Source of the DNA: Alopecurus myosuroides
Taxonomy: Eukaryota; Streptophyta; Magnoliopsida; Poales; Poaceae
Assembly: GCA_028641055.1 (NCBI GenBank)
Contig: CM054060.1
Location: 295,919,480-295,983,479 of the forward strand
Direction of reading: 5' to 3'
Length of the DNA stretch: 64,000 nucleotides
Shown: piece by piece, positions 22,061-32,378 of the stretch
Numbering within the stretch: position 1 is the first letter of the stretch
Layout of the letters: every line of letters begins with the position of its first letter
Notes under the pieces: model-generated
Databases searched by the model: none
The model's input: only the letters and a program-made list of their open reading frames with translations
What the model was told of the DNA's origin: nothing
Position numbers and translations under genes: made by a program

Positions 22061-22649
22061 CTGCGAGAAGAGCAATACTGTCAGCAGAGTAAGAGGCACG
22101 AGTGCAGAATAGCTAGTAACTCACCTTCCAGTCTTTTAATCGTGCTCTCGACGGAGGAAGCGAAGGCGTGGCAGTGTTGGTGCTGCTCCTTAAGTTCGTT
22201 GAGTTTGCCTGCAGAGTAAAACAAGGTTAGAGCAAAAAGCAAAACACGGGCGTGAACACAAAACGCACAAACCGAATAGCTAGAGGCTTACCTTCCAATT
22301 CAGAAAGCTAGAGAGCGCGGTCCAGTGCCGCCTGCTCCATCGCTGCATCACTTTTCCTCTCGGCTTCAAGAGCCTCGAGGCGGTCCTTGGCAATACGGTG
22401 GTTCCAGAGTAGCCGGCAGAACACAGCTGTCCTCTTCAAGACACTATTCTGAAAAAGAGAGGAGAAAAAGTATAAGTTTTTTGCAAGATTTAGCCCGGGT
22501 AGATGGCAACTCGGATGAGCTTTTCGCCTACCCGGCCCGAATCTCGGGGACTGGGGGAATGGCTAAGAAGTAAAGAGGTAAAGAAGTGAAGAGAATAAGA
22601 AAAGAGAAATTGCAACTCGGAAAAAGCAAGGAAAGGAGAAAGTACTTAC

Positions 22650-23963
22650 AGCATATGATTGCTCGACGTCCTCGGTGGCTTTGCGGAGGCTGGATAGCTT
22701 CCCGGCCAGAGTGCAGGTGGGGCTAGCGATCGTCATTGGAACTGAGCCGACATCGGCCTTGTTCCAGTCGACGCGGTAGTGATCAAGTGGACCCAGCTGA
22801 AGAACTTCCCACTTAGGGTTGCCGTGCGTCTTGCTATTCCAAGCTTGGTCCACAAACCCTACTCGGTCCATGATCGCTGCCAGGCCTTCTGTTTCGCATT
22901 CGTTGTCTCCTGCCTCGCGAGACAAGAGTTCTGGAACGGCTGCTGTTTCCTTGCCCTTGGACTTGGACGCGGTCGCCACAGCTGGGCCATCTTTAAGCAT
23001 AGAGAGCTTTTTCTCGCCCTTGGACAATGTGATCTCGTAGCGCTTGGATGCCTCCAGCATGTAGTGTGGCCAACTGGCTTGGGCACGAGCAACAGTTCCT
23101 TCAGCAGGGCCAGCAGATCCAACACCAGCTGGGTTGCTGCTGGAGGTGGGCCCGCCGATTCTCAACTGCTTGCTCCTCGGCGGCTTCCCGGATGGCACAT
23201 CTTGCGGCTTGGGAGGCGGCATCATCTGTCCGGCTTGCGACGCAACGCGTTTTGTCTGCTGCCGGACACCCTTGGTCTCAGGCTTGATGGTCTTCTTGGG
23301 GCTGGGAGTAGTGTCCGCCCGAGAAGCGATGGAGGCACTTGGCGTGAAGCGGATGGAGGCATTTGTGGAGAAGTGGTCTTGGATGTACTCTGCTTTGGTG
23401 GAGGGCTTGGCGCAGTCGGTGGAGTCGCCTGCTGGGTAGGCGGCACAAGGGGCCGGCTACACTGCGCAGCGTCTGGCTGCGCTTGGCTCTGGAGGACTGG
23501 CTCCACCACTGTCTTCTCTACCCGCTGCTCGGCAGCGGGATCAGGTGTTGTGTCTATCACTTCTTCTACTCGCGGCCGGGCCGCGGGGTCATCTTGAGCG
23601 GAAGCTTCAGTGACCTGCTGCTCGGCGGTGTCGCCTTGCCGCTCGAGCGCGGCACTGTCTTGTTGCTGCTGGAGGTTTTCTTCAGTGTCCTCCCCAGTCG
23701 TCGCGGCTGGGGGAGACGGTGGCATCTCGTCGTGAGCTGCGTCTTGCTGCTGCTCCATGTTCTCATCATCAGCGTCATCACCAGCGTCCGTGTTCTTGGC
23801 GCCGGTATCTTCTTCCAACTTGATGGGAGAGGACGCACACGTCCTGTCCTGATGAGCTAGCTCATCTTCCTCCTCTGAGAGATCAACAAGATTCTCGAGG
23901 TCTATGACGGCTTTCCTCTTGGAGCGAGTGGGATCTGCTGCAGCATCAGCGTCCATATGGGCG
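22650..23963 (-). pseudogene. Antisense gene exon 4: acidic, Gln/Pro-rich, NLS-like region
   Basis: After an acceptor at about 23964, the frame reads SKRKAVIDLENLVDLSEEED, then low-complexity Asp/Glu, Gln and Pro-rich sequence (about 23860-23230). A frame change near 23220 leads to KPPRSKQLRIGGPTSSSN and a better-conserved stretch (WNSKTHGNPKWEVLQLG; LDHYRVDWNKADVG; CTLAGKLSSLRKATEDVEQ) before the donor GTAAGT at 22649. Together with KKAKKTEKKK in exon 3 this suggests a nuclear protein, an inference from composition. Confidence 0.72.
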
Positions 23964-24549
23964 CTGGAAGAGGGAAATGGTTCAGAAATGGAGAAGGAGA
24001 AAAGCATAGTGAGAAACAGTAACAGAGTGGTACTCGGATGAAGTGACTTACCCTTTGGCGGTGGGATGTTGTCTTCTGGCGGTGGTGGTCTTCTTTTTCT
24101 CGGTCTTCTTGGCTTTCTTGGTAGGAGGCTCTTGGGCACCACTGCCCACCCTCTTCCGAGTTGTGGGAGCAGCCACAGATAGAGGCTTGACATCAATGGG
24201 CTCCTCGTCATCATCGTTCAGCTCAGGATCCTTTGCAGAGTAGAAGAGGAAAGGAATTCAGAAAGAGAAAAGAAAACCGGAGTGCGCTACTCGCGATCAG
24301 AGAGGTGAACTTAGTCACCTTCGTCATCCTCGGACCAGTCCTGAATAGACGCATCAACTTGGTGCTTACCAGGCCGATTGGCGTGAGGGATGCAGAGGGT
24401 GTCCTGAGTGTCATAGGCGGTCTCATCGTCCTCTTCTCGGTCATCCGACCAATTGCCCTCGAAGACTTCAACATCCTCTTCTCCCTGGCGATCGATGTGC
24501 TGTGGAGGCAAACAGATAGCACGAGTGCGTTAAGTTCTCGGCTAAGGAG

Positions 24550-24855
24550 TTCTACTCGGCATAACATGCAAACACAAAGCATATTAAGCTAAGAGGTTCT
24601 ACCCGGCATAGCATGCAAACATAAAGCATATAAAGCTAAGGAGTTCTACCCGACATAGCGTGCAAACACAAAGCATATAAAGCCAAAGGGATATTGATGA
24701 TTTCCTACTCGACATGGCGTGCAAACACAAAGCATATAAAGCCAAAAGCATATATGTGATGTTCTACTCGGTGCAGCATGCAAAGACTAAGCATACACAG
24801 CTGAGAAGACACCTACTCGGTATCAAGGTGCAGAGGCAAAGCACATAAGGCTAAC
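24550..24855 (-). repeat. Tandem repeats in intron 1 of the antisense gene
   Basis: Six imperfect copies of a 47-60 base unit, each beginning TTCTAC(T/C)CGG(C/T) and containing GCAAACACAAAGCATATAAAG, fill the intron and run up to the exon 1 donor. The unit start is the TACTCGG word that is frequent throughout this element. Confidence 0.82.
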
Positions 24856-25776
24856 CTGTTCGATTGGCTTGAGGCGGCTATACGGCACAAAGCCATACTG
24901 CCAGGTGTCGGAGAGCGTTGTTTGCATGATGGATCTAGCCCAGATGGCCACCTCGACAATGCTGAGCTCGAAGGTGGTTGTCCTCGTGCAGTCGCGGCTT
25001 CCTCCCATGTAGCACATCTTGTGGGAGCGACGCTGGAGCGGGAGCACTCGGCGTGAAATCCAGCACGCGATGGGGTCATCTCGGCGGAATCCCTGATCCT
25101 GCAACTCGGCCAGGCGCCGCTCAATCTGGACAACATCCTCGATGTTGCTCTTGGGGTTGTAGCCCCAGTTCTATTGGGTTGGCCTTGCATTCTTCCACTT
25201 CGGAAGCCCTATCCGGTCCTGGATCGGCTTCCCCTCTTCCATGGCGATGTTCTTCACATAGAGGAAACTGCGCTGCCACTTGCGCACAGTTTCCAGTCCC
25301 TTGACGCGCGGGTGATGGCCAGTCGTGCGCTGCAGCATCATGGCGCATCCAGTCTGCGTCATCGCGCGGGCGCTCTCGGTGTGCCCAGGATTGGGGATAC
25401 TCTGTTTGCGGAAGAAGAAATATCTAGCCCAACTGTGGATGGTTGGGTAGACGCCAAGGAAGGCTTCGCACACCTCGACATGGATAGAAAGCATAACCAT
25501 GTCATTGGGTGGAAGGTGGTGTGGCTGGAGGCCGAAGTTTTTGAGGAACTCGGAGAAAAATTCAGAGATGGGAAGGCCGAAGCCGCGTTTGAAGTGAGCG
25601 AGGAAGACTACGAATTCATCCTTCTCAGGTTTGGGGATGATTTCGTTACCTGGCTGCCGGCAGGTGACGCCGGGAGGGACGCGGCGGGTGTTGACAAGCC
25701 ACTGGCAGTCCTCCGCCGTGACCTCAGATCCCTCCCAGCCGGCACGGGCTGCCGCATCGTCATCTCCGCGAGCCAT
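24856..25776 (-). pseudogene. Antisense gene exon 1: putative gypsy-type transposon domain
   Basis: The exon is 921 bases (307 codons) with one TAG at 25171-25173. It reads MARGDDDAAARAG, then a domain with GFGLPISEFFSEFLKNFG, LQPHHLPPNDMVMLSIHVE and CEAFLGVYPTIHSWARYFFF. This is the PF04195-like 'putative gypsy type transposon' domain found in antisense ORFs of grass Gypsy elements. After the stop the frame continues (NWGYNPKSNIEDVVQIERRL) to the donor GTTAGC at 24855. No catalytic role is established for this domain. Confidence 0.85.
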
Positions 25777-25965
25777 GGGGGCGGAAGAGCTTGAGAGAAA
25801 TCGGAGGCGGAAACAAGCAGAGGAGTTGCTCTCTGTCTCTCTCGTGGTGCGTGGAGCAGCGGCGCAGCAAGGATTTGCGGTGGCGATGTGCTCGACGGCG
25901 GCGGAGAGGCGAGGGGGCGCGGGATTGGAATGAGCTGGAAAGAGGAACAGGGAGCGTCGAGGGGG

Positions 25966-25972
25966 TATTTAT
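25966..25972 (-). promoter_or_regulatory. TATA-like box for the antisense gene
   Basis: The minus strand reads GAGATAAATACCCCC about 190 bases upstream of the antisense ATG (25776). This is a sensible distance for a plant core promoter with a short 5' UTR. No transcript data are available here. Confidence 0.5.
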
Positions 25973-25976
25973 CTCT

Positions 25977-26449
25977 CCCCCTCGAGTTGCGGTTACCAGT
26001 GGATTAATCGGGATCGATCGTGCGCAGAGATCGTTCGGCGTGGGTTGCGCAACCGTTAGAAACGCACACAGCGCATATCGCGCGCGTAACGGGCAAAGTT
26101 AATCCCACGTCGAGATCGTGGGCACTCGAGTACGGTTGAAGTGACTTAACAGGCTAGTGGGCCGGGGGTGCAGTTATTGGCGCGTTGCCTGCCGTATCCC
26201 AGGCACCGAGGCGTCGGGGGCACAGGGGTGTGACACGTGCCCCATAGCGACACACAGAGGTGGATTCGCTCTGATTCGGCGGGAGCAAGTTCGAAATTTC
26301 ACTAAGTCATTTTACTCGGCATCACAGAAGAAAGATATTGCTATTCGGAGAAGCAGAGATGAAAGCAAGAATTGAAGGGCCGTGTGGAGGTGCTACTCGG
26401 CCCCTTTTAGTGAACAAGTTCGCAGGACTCTACCAGCTTCGGGGACTAA
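25977..26449. other. Region between antisense promoter and 3' LTR, ending in the purine tract
   Basis: No gene is supported. The segment ends with CTTCGGGGACTAA (26438-26449 region) next to the 3' LTR, the likely plus-strand primer tract of the Tat Gypsy. Confidence 0.65.
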
Positions 26450-27345
26450 TGTCGGGTGGTTACCCCCGAGTAGGGGTAAGGCAAGTGCTAAAGACAAGGT
26501 CAAAGGTGCTGTTTGACCGGGTAGACGGCTACCCGGTACTTGCTACCCGGTAGGTTTCTATCCGGCCGTACCAGCCAATGGCCAAGAGGAGGAATCAAGC
26601 AAGTTATGTTCGTCCGAGTAGAGGAGTTGGTCCGAGTAGAGGGAGTGAGTTCCTACTCGGGCTTGAAGTCAATGGAGCCGTTCTGACAAGGGATCCCACG
26701 TATCCTACATCCGTATCGGCGTGCGGTTCAACTTACGGAGCGCGTGATTATCCGCGCTACGGCGTGGCTACAGTGCGGTAGGCGCCTGTCAAGTCCTGTC
26801 ACTGACGGAGGGGACATGACAGGGCTAGGGGCCTACCCTATCTCGCTGACAAGGTGGACAGGTCCCATCTCCGAACGGCGCGACGACTTACGGCGCCCGC
26901 GTCAGCGAGAAGCCGGAGGCGTGCTCTGTTCTGCAGTGTGCCTGTCACATCAGTTGTACCTTATAGTCTTATTCTATTCGGCTGGGCACCAGTATATAAG
27001 GTGTCCTGCCCCCTCCTGTGCGAGGGTCGACACTAGAGGTTGCCTTGAGACACACAAGGTTGCTTCATTTCACACAGAGAGAACTAGAGAGTTAGAGTGG
27101 CTAGTCGGCTGAAGGCCTGTCTTGTACTGTGGCTACTCGGTAACACACATATAGAGAGAAAGGCAGGAGTAGGGGTGTTACCTCCACACGAGGGCCCTGA
27201 ACCTGGGTAAGATCTTGTTGTTCGCAGTGCTTGAGACATCCCACACGCGGCTACTCGCCGTGTGATCCCTCCCTGAGCACCTCCAGCGTCCATCGGCCCC
27301 AACAATTAGCCATCCCATGGCATCTGCCGTGATACCACCACGACA
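26450..27345 (+). repeat. 3' LTR of the Tat Gypsy
   Basis: It has the same 896-bp length and the same TGTCG/CGACA ends as the 5' LTR, with about 15 substitutions counted by hand, several grouped near 27098-27121. It is followed by the TSD ATACA at 27346-27350. Confidence 0.95.
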
Positions 27346-27419
27346 ATACAACCAATTGAAGAAAACATACAAAGCAACAATCAAATCAAAGGAAAACATG
27401 TGAAAACATTTTGTTTCAA
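27346..27419 (-). repeat. LARD#1 5' LTR, short second part after the Gypsy insertion
   Basis: The sequence after the TSD (ACCAATTGAAGAAAACATAC and on, to TTTGTTTCA) repeats the LTR stretch at about 12152-12222 and left-LTR bases near 6190-6270. It stops at about 27419, where Athila-type sequence begins. The remaining 2.5-3.5 kb of this LTR is missing, so a deletion joined the two elements. Confidence 0.8.
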
Positions 27420-29388
27420 GCATCTAATCTTGGGGATGCCCAAGGCATCCCCTTCTTCATCAACAATCTATCAGGTCACTTCTAGTGAAACTATATTTTT
27501 ATTCGGTCACATCATATGAAGTTTACTTGGAGCATTTTTTTTTCTTTTGTTTTCCTTGATGCAATAATATAGTTGGACCCTAGCATTATTTGTTTGGGAG
27601 AGAGACATGCTCCACTTTTTCGTCTGAATACTTGCTATGTTAGTATTCTTAGTTTTTCTTCTAGTTACTGCAAAAATTCCTGTTTAGCTCTTGTTTTCAT
27701 TGCATCTCTTGTTCAGAGCTGTTAGTTTTAGTAGTGTTATGTGAGTACTCTCATGTTTTCTTGCTGTAGCATTTAAAGAGTTTTTGTTAAAGCATGTTTT
27801 GTATGGTGCTTGTTGGGAAAATAAACTGCTGCTTGAGGTAGAATTTTTAACGATGCAAGTAGAAGCTTGTATAGACTGTGGCTAGACTTTTTCATATCAT
27901 GCTAGATTTTATTTTAGTTCTAAAGCGTTGTGGTTATTTATTAGAATGATTATTCTCAAATAGCTGATAGTGTTTAATGTGCCATTGAAAGAATCGTGAG
28001 TTGTTCTTGTCATATTGAAGCATAAATTTGTGGTGTTCTCCTTTGAATGTATTATTTGGTTGACTTAGCGCGTGCTGACGCCATGTTTATGACTATGAAC
28101 CAGTCACTTATAGCCTCCATGATCATTTAGTTTTTGAACTTGTGGTACCACTTATGCTTTTATTAATAATGTTTATGTCTCTATTCATGATTATGGCTCT
28201 TATGCTCTCTTGATTTGTCGCTCCTAGTCTTTTGCTAGCCTCCACCTGTACTGAGTATGAGCTCTACTCGTGCATCCAACTCCCAAAAACCAAAATTTTC
28301 CCATTGTGTCCACCATACCTACCTACACGTGGTATTTAACTGCAAGTCCAAAGTAAATTGCTCATGTGTTACCTTTAAAACTTTCAAAATTACTCTTGTT
28401 TTGTGCTTCTATTTTAGCTCATGAGGACGTAAATAGAGAATCTTTATCTCACTTGTTGATTGGACTTTCACACCCTGGACTAGTAGCTTCATACGCTTAT
28501 CCAATGATAGAAGAGCTGACAGTGGGGTGCCCAGCCCCAAATTAATAACACAAATTCTCTTCACTATTTTTGCCCCTGATTTATCAGTCAAAGCATAATT
28601 GTGTAAACAAAAAAGAAAGAGGGATGACCTTCTACCCAGATGTGTCCTTCTATGGGAGACGCTCTTGTGAAGTTTAGTTGGCTTGTGACGTACTGTATTT
28701 TATGTTTACCATTCATTGACATAAGCATACACCTCTCTTAAAATATAGACACTCCTCCACGGTATGTGATTGTTGGCAGGCACCCGAGGATTCAGTTAAC
28801 CATGGTTTGTGTAAGATGGTTGGGAGGAGTGTCAAGCTTTTTATACCTCTGTTTAATAAAATAAAATTTCTAGCACATGAGTGATACATGCTTCCCTCTG
28901 CGAAGGGCCTTTGTTTTACTTTTATGTTGAGTCTCCATCTTCTAATTTATGCACGATTGAGAGAGCATAGTTTCCATTCTGAGTTTTATATGCATTTGTC
29001 CCAGAAACATTATTAATTGATTCATGATGTATTATTGCTTGTTCTCTAATTATTTGTTCTAGTCTTCCTCATGAACTTTGAAGGTGTCCAGGAATTTATG
29101 TTTTGCCCCACTCTTAAGGACTAGCGAAATATCACTTTGACATGTTTTCTCTATACTTTAAACAAACGTATATATTTCGTTACATTGTTATTCATGATCT
29201 TTTATTTGTGTTACTTCTCATGATGCAAGATGATTGCTATGCTTTATTATTCAAATTCTATTTATCATGCTTGTGTTGAAGTTCTATGATCTCAGCTTAC
29301 TTTTATGTTGGTAGCATGTCACCTAAGAAATTATGAGTTTTTATCGTTTACCTACTCGAGGACGAGTAGGAACTAAGCTTGGGGATGT
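27420..29388 (+). mobile_element. Athila-type element #1, 3' interior (non-coding)
   Basis: It begins CTAATCTTGGGGATGCCCAA and is collinear with 54741-56656 in Athila-type element #2. It is AT-rich with no supported ORF. It ends with the hairpin CCTACTCG/CGAGTAGG (29352-29371) and the purine tract AAGCTTGGGGATGT before the LTR. Everything upstream (5' LTR, gag, PBS) is missing. Confidence 0.85.
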
Positions 29389-30937
29389 TGATACGTCATA
29401 AACGTATCCTTAATTTCTGATGTTCCATGTTGTTTTTATCGATTTTTTGGACTAACCTATTGACAAGATTCCACAAAGCCAGTTCCCTGTTTTCTGCTGT
29501 TTTTAGTTTCAGAAAAGTTGTTCTGGAAATATTCTCGAAATTGGAAAATTCGAAGCCCGGAAGTCTTAGAATCCCCGAAGGTTCCACGGAGTCCCTAAGA
29601 CACCCGGAGGGGGGCCACAGGGGGCCCACACCATAGGGCGGCGCGCCCCCTAGCCGCGCCATGAGGTGGTGTGGGCCCCCCGGCCTCCACCGCCTTTGCC
29701 CTTTCTCCTATTTATACCCCCGAGACGTAAACCCTAAGAATATACCAATTCGTCCGGAAAAACACCCAAGGCCGTTGTCATCGTCATCCCGAGATCAGAG
29801 GGTTCTAGAGCTCTCCCCAGCACCGTTTCTGGAGGGGAATTCATCACCGGAGGGGTCTACACCACCATGCCCTCCTCCGAAGTGATGCGTGAGTAGTTCA
29901 TCCCTGGACTACGGGTCCATAGTAGTAGCTTGATGGTTGTTCTCTCCACTTTGTACCTCATGTTTAGATCTCGTGAGCTGCCTCACATGAGCGAGATCAT
30001 CTTTATGTAATGCTACATGTTGTCTTTGTTGGGATCTGATGAATGTTGAGTGCTATCTTTTCTTATTATCAATCTATCATGTTATCTTCATGCTTATGTT
30101 ATTTATGATCTTGGATGCTCTCTGCTATTAGTAGATGCTCTGGCCAAGTAGATGCTAGTAACTCCAAGAGGGAGTATTTATGCGCGATAGTGGGTTCATG
30201 CCTTCTTTGCATCTATGCTCGAGTGACAGAAACAGGACTGATGGAGGATGTGCTGTTGCCATTAGGGAGAAAACAACAGTGTATAACTAGTTTACATTGT
30301 TTACATTACACACTTTGCTTACTGCGATAATCTGTTGCTAGAAACTTAATACCCAATGTTTGTTCGGATGATATTTGGAGGGTGGATTATTAGACATAGA
30401 TGCAGTTGGATGACGGTATATGTATTTTGTTGTAATGCTCGCATGAATCACATAGTAATATTTATGTCTTGCATATACACTACAATGCAGCCTTCATTTC
30501 TGTCAATTGCTCAGCTCTAATTTGTTCACCACACATGGTATTTATCTTTCACGGAGAGACACCACCAGTGAACTATGGACCCCGGTCCATTTTCCTCATA
30601 TTGATAAAACACCTACTGCTTTCACACTACTTTCATACTGATGCTACTGCTTTCATATTGTTTTCCTATTATTTTCCACACCATACGTTTAACCTCTTTG
30701 TGTTCAGCAAAACCGGTGATATTGACAACCTCACTGCTATATTGGGGCAAAGTGATTTGATTGTGTTGTGTAGGTTCCACGTTGCTGCTGAACCGGCAGT
30801 GCACCCTGCCACCTCAGCTGCATCAACCTTGAGAGATTGCTTTTCCTCCTACTGGTCGATTCAACCTTGGTTTCTTTTCTGAGGGAAAACTTGCCGCTGC
30901 ACTCTTCACAACCTCCCACTTGGGGTTTACCAACGTT
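29389..30937 (+). repeat. Athila-type element #1 3' LTR, last ~60 bases missing
   Basis: It starts TGATACGTC after the purine tract and is collinear with the LTRs at 46964 and 56657, including a TATA-like box (CTATTTATACCCC, about 29706-29718). The match ends near CTTGGGGTTTACCAA at about 30930. The next bases are gag sequence rather than the LTR end and primer-binding site. ORFs inside (for example 29427-29636) recur in other LTR copies and are not genes. Confidence 0.88.
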
Positions 30938-31705
30938 TGCATCAGCAGGTATTACAATTGATCAAGTTAAAAGGGAATTATTTTCTTTATTGCTGAAAGA
31001 AAGAGCTGTTGAATGGTTCAAATTGCTAAAGAATGATGAATCTATTGGATGGGAGGAAATTGTTCCTCTCTTCTATTCTAAATTATATCCTCCTAGTGAG
31101 ATTCATAAAGACCGGAATCAAATATATAATTTCTGGCCCCATGATGGAGAGAGTATTGCCCAAGCGTGGGGGAGAATGAAGTTATTAATGCTCAAATGTC
31201 TCGTTCATGAGCTCCCGAGTACTATTTTTATCAATAATTTTTATGCAAGGCTTTCTCTTCATGATACAGATTTATTGGATGCTTCTTGTTCTGGGTCATT
31301 CACACGTATAAAGGAAGAAGCTAAATGGGATCTTCTCGACCTTATTCAAGAAAGCACTGAAGGATGGGAGAATGAAAAAGGTAGAAAGTCAGGTATAAAT
31401 TATGATTATGAAGGCATTAAATCTTTTATGGGAACTGATGATTTCTATTGTTAGTGATGTTTGTGGTCTTGATTCTCAAATATTTGCAAACTGTCTTAAA
31501 GCTTTTGCCTCCTATCTTGATATTCCTAAAAAGGAGTGTGACAAGTACCATGCACCTTATAAAGATATTGTTCCTGCTAGTAATGTAGAAGTGCATGTTG
31601 TTAATCCTGCTGTTCCTGAGCCTTATATTGAAAAAATGCATTTCCCTGCTAAGGTCAGGGATGGCCTTGATGCCCTTGTTGGTAAACCCCAAGAGAAGGT
31701 TTTCA
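30938..31705 (+). pseudogene. gag: Athila-type gag fragment
   Basis: The frame contains the retrotransposon gag core: TIDQVKRELFSLLLKERAVE, WFKLLKNDESIGWEEIVPLF, FYSKLYPPSEIHKDRNQI and GESIAQAWGRMKLLMLKC. A stop at 31452-31454 separates it from the continuing frame (DVCGLDSQIFANCLKAFASY; then VGKPQEKVF) that ends where the inverted LTR piece begins. Both ends are rearrangement joints. This is the loop of a large inverted repeat. Confidence 0.85.
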
Positions 31706-32195
31706 AGAGTGTAGCAGCGAGTTTTCCCTCAGAAAATAAACCAAGGTTGAATCGACCAGTTGGAGGACAAGCAATCTCTGAAGCTTGATGCAGCTGAGGT
31801 GACAGGACGCACTACCGGTTCAGCAGCAACATGGAACCTACACAACACAATCAAATAACTCTGTCCCAACAAAGAAGTGAGGTTGTCAATCTCACCGGGT
31901 TTGCTGAACCCAACGATGTTAAACGTATGGTGTGGAAAATAGTAGGAAAACAGTAGGAATAATATCAAAGCAGGTGTTTAATCAATATGAGGAAAATGGA
32001 CAGGGGTCCACAATTCACTAGTGGTGTCTCTCCATGAAAGATAAATAACATGTGTGGTGAAGAAATTACAGCTGGGAATTGAAAGAAATGAAGGCTGCAC
32101 CGTAGTGCATATGCAAGACATAAAGATTACTATGTGATTCAAGCGAGCATTACAACAAAATACATAGACCATCATCCAACTGCTGAAAGCTCCGG
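31706..32195 (-). repeat. Inverted Athila-type LTR fragment
   Basis: This is the reverse complement of about 30398-30898, for example GAGTGTAGCAGCGAGTTTTC here against the end of the LTR arm. Arms of roughly 490-500 bases at an estimated 88-92% identity flank the gag fragment. It is not a separate full element. Confidence 0.88.
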
Positions 32196-32378
32196 TCTCC
32201 TCTAATGATTTTGGTAATGATAACAACGTGGGTATGTCTACTAACCTTGTGGTTTAAGTGTTCACAGCTGGCCTCATGATATCTATCTTGATCAACAATA
32301 ATATCTTTGAGAAGATTCACAAAGGTTTTTCCGAGATGAGCAAATGTCTGCAGCCGGATTATTCAGTGTACTAGCCCG

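Larger units (their letters stand above)
20724..25776 (-). pseudogene. Antisense multi-exon gene of the Tat Gypsy
   Basis: On the minus strand a spliced gene can be traced from ATG 25776 to TGA 20724 in about eight exons, with GT-AG junctions read by eye: 25776-24856, 24499-24319, about 24230-24053, about 23963-22650, 22448-22292, 22208-22125, 22060-21692 and 21582-20724. Donors are good (GTAAGT at exons 3, 4 and 7; GTAAG at exon 5; GTGAGT at exon 6), and acceptors follow pyrimidine tracts. The product starts with a putative gypsy-type transposon domain, then acidic and nuclear-localisation-like segments, then coiled coils and an acidic tail. In-frame stops (25171-25173; exon 5 near 22315; exon 8 near 21529 and 21205) and frameshifts (near 23220 and in exon 8) make this copy a pseudogene. 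Tat elements are known for antisense ORFs here; their function is unknown. Confidence 0.82.
12261..27345 (+). mobile_element. Complete Tat-lineage Ty3/Gypsy retrotransposon (15,085 bp)
   Basis: Two 896-bp LTRs (12261-13156 and 26450-27345) both begin TGTCG and end CGACA. They are flanked by the 5-bp duplication ATACA (12256-12260 and 27346-27350). Hand comparison of the LTRs finds about 15 differences. Gene order on + is gag, protease, RT, RNase H, archaeal-type RNase H, integrase; an antisense spliced gene lies before the 3' LTR. Dual RNase H plus an antisense ORF in this position are hallmarks of the Tat lineage (Retand, Grande, Ogre relatives). It inserted into the LARD#1 5' LTR. Confidence 0.95.
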
